Of a stretch of 13,166 bases of DNA, positions 11,949-13,166 are shown one piece after another (position 1 is the stretch's first letter; every line of letters begins with the position of its first letter). The translations under genes and the position numbers were made by a program. The DNA lies in the NCBI GenBank assembly GCA_900550855.1, contig URTQ01000023.1, forward strand, positions 1 through 13,166, written 5' to 3'. Origin of the DNA: an uncultured Eubacteriales bacterium. GTDB lineage: Bacteria > Bacillota > Clostridia > Christensenellales > CAG-917. The notes beneath the pieces were generated by a model. That model saw only the letters and a program-made list of their open reading frames with translations. It did no database searches and was not told the DNA's origin.

Positions 11949-12533
11949 TCAGTCGTTTTTGCGTTCTATTGCGACGAGGTCGGCGCGTTCGTAGCGGTTG
12001 TGACCTTGCAAACTCTTTTTGTACTTCCAGCACGCAATCGCGTCGTTCAAACTTTTGCCCGAATTGTCGGCAAAGAAATCGCGAACGTATGTGTTGTACT
12101 CGAATTGTTTGTCTATCGTCGTTTTGTTTTGTTTCTTTTCTTCCAAGAGTCGATAATATGCTTCGACGGCGTCGGCATACGTCTTTCCGACGTTGCTTTT
12201 CAACCATCTTTGGAAAGGAACGTTGAATGAAAAGCCTTTGCCTATTTTTGCAACGAAAAACGCTCTGAGTTTTTCTGAATACACGACGTTCTGTTCTATG
12301 ATTGTGTTTTCGTCGATTTCGCCCGCGCTGTTGCCGCGCGACGCTTTTTTAGAGGGCGGAAGCAACTTGCCCGTGTCGAGAAAGTGTGCGATTCTGTCCG
12401 TCAGTTCGATTTTTCCGCCCGTGACGGGCAAACCGTGTTTGCGACAGAAATCAATCAATTCTTCTTTCAAATAATAGTAACTGCGGAACGTCTTTCCGTC
12501 GAGCCGCGTGTCGAGATTAGGTCTTTCGTTCAT
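11949..12533 (-). CDS. SAP-domain protein with DUF6434-like C-terminus
   Basis: A 194-residue soluble, basic protein. Residues about 17-55 (FRSYYYLKEELIDFCRKHGLPVTGGKIELTDRIAHFLDTG) form a SAP-like helix-turn-helix, usually a nucleic-acid-binding module. A Lys/Ser/Gly-rich linker follows, then a C-terminal region resembling DUF6434. That region holds two similar units: WLKSNVGKTYADAVEAYYRL (110-129) and FFADNSGKSLNDAIACWKYK (153-172), sharing N-x-G-K-[ST]-x-x-D-A-[VI]. The end HNRYERADLVAI is typical of this group as I remember it. A weak AAAGGT lies upstream of the ATG. It follows the frameshifted hydrolase gene by 47 bases on the same strand. Function unknown; DNA or RNA binding is inferred from the SAP fold only. 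Confidence 0.72.
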   Translation of the reverse strand: MNERPNLDTRLDGKTFRSYYYLKEELIDFCRKHGLPVTGGKIELTDRIAHFLDTGKLLPPSKKASRGNSAGEIDENTIIEQNVVYSEKLRAFFVAKIGKGFSFNVPFQRWLKSNVGKTYADAVEAYYRLLEEKKQNKTTIDKQFEYNTYVRDFFADNSGKSLNDAIACWKYKKSLQGHNRYERADLVAIERKND

Positions 12534-12580
12534 TGTCGATACCTTTTGAGTTTATACCCGTACTTGATTATTTCGCAACG

Positions 12581-13161
12581 TTATTTTTTGAAGAAGTGGA
12601 AGTCGCAGCAATCGCCGCCGTATCCCAAAGTCTTCGTGCGAGAAAAGCCCATTCTTTTAAGTCCGCCGTAGGACACGTCGTCCACGTCGCAAAACAGTCT
12701 GCAAAGTTCTGCGCAACCGTTTTCAACGCACGCCGTATGCCAAAGACATTTGCTTATCGTCACGTCGAAATAGTCCTTGCCTTGCGTTTGCACGCTGTCT
12801 TGCAAGTCGGTTTTTCGCATAAAGAGAGGAATATTTTGCTGTACAGCGAGTAGAATCCCGGCACGGATTCCATTTTCGCCATCGATTCGTGCTTTTTCAG
12901 CGCGATTTTGTCCATCATATACTTGCGCATATGCTCGTACGCACTCTCTTGCGTGCCGTCTTTCGACAAAACCTTGTACATTGCGATGCGGGGAAGAAGA
13001 GTCTGCACAAGCGTCTTCATTTGATTTTCCGACTTGTCTTTCGTGTTTGCAATGAGCGTGTCCAACGTCTTTTCTTGCTCTGAAAACAACGCCTCGCCCT
13101 TGTTTTCCCCGAATTCCTCAACCAAAAACTTTTTTATTTGTTTTTGTTGTTTTATTTTCAT
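12581..13161 (-). pseudogene. ATC hydrolase-family gene broken by a -1 frameshift
   Basis: Two overlapping - strand frames make one protein. The first runs from ATG 13161 (MKIKQQKQIKKFLVEEFG...) through KIFLSLCEK and then drifts off-family to a TGA at 12760. The second carries ...TDLQDSVQTQGKDYFDVTISKCLWHTACVENGCAELCRLFCDVDDVSYGG...MGFSRTKTLGYGGDCCDFHFFKK to 12581. The second part has the Cys-rich ending of the L-2-amino-thiazoline-4-carboxylate hydrolase family (KCxxxxA, FC..D, R-T-x-T-L-G-x-G-x-x-C-D-F). Adding one A to the A5 run at 12811-12815 joins the frames into about 193 residues, the family's usual size. It may be a recent pseudogene, a sequencing error in a homopolymer or, less likely, programmed slippage. 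The ribosome binding site lies outside the window. Confidence 0.72.
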
Positions 13162-13166
13162 ATATC

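Noticed and set aside
12760..12820. Canonical programmed -1 frameshift site
   Set aside because: The zero-frame codons are TGC GAA AAA CCG, so the heptamer C-GAA-AAA lacks the X-XXY-YYZ pattern. A lost A or a sequencing error explains it better.

Overview
The window looks like a piece of a Bacillota (Clostridia-type) chromosome. The reasons are the Prp protease next to a ribosomal protein L27 that carries the cleavable N-terminal extension, a short Gram-positive-style S21, strong GGAGG ribosome binding sites, near-consensus sigma-A promoters and a tRNA gene that encodes its own CCA end. The exact lineage is inference; an uncultured gut clostridial group would fit. Most genes are housekeeping. 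I see no insertion sequence, phage module or CRISPR array.

Layout, left to right. (1) Bases 1-525, + strand: the 3' end of prp, overlapping rpmA (L27), then an intrinsic terminator. (2) 530-2281, +: an alternating purine-pyrimidine tract, an OGG1-type 8-oxoguanine glycosylase, and a NYN/LabA-like protein with a Pro/Gln-rich tail; a bidirectional terminator follows. (3) 2330-5649, -: a co-oriented run of a family 2 glycoside hydrolase, thymidylate synthase (thyA) and dihydrofolate reductase (folA). The last two form the dTMP/folate pair. A UUCG-capped hairpin and a helically phased T-tract array occupy the two gaps. (4) 5742-6842, +: a YfcE-like phosphodiesterase and a four-cysteine TSCPD protein, each with its own promoter. 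(5) 6914-7297, -: rpsU (S21) followed by tRNA-Val(CAC), apparently one transcript from a perfect-consensus promoter to a shared terminator. (6) 7382-8340, +: an MscS channel and a bidirectional terminator. (7) 8371-9593, -: an RlmI-type rRNA methyltransferase. (8) 9600-11156, +: a regulatory region with a three-half-site palindrome over a promoter, then a cytidylate-kinase-like protein and a chloramphenicol-acetyltransferase-fold protein. (9) 11104-11334: about 220 bp of A/T tracts repeating every ~11 bp, predicted to be strongly curved. (10) 11321-13161, -: a six-helix HdeD/DUF308 membrane protein, a SAP/DUF6434-like protein and a frameshifted ATC-hydrolase-family gene.

No complete novel multi-gene system is visible. 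The most unusual signals are structural and regulatory: the two phased A/T-tract arrays, the palindrome controlling the kinase promoter, the putative Z-DNA/hairpin tract after rpmA, and the single-base frameshift in an A5 run near the right end.
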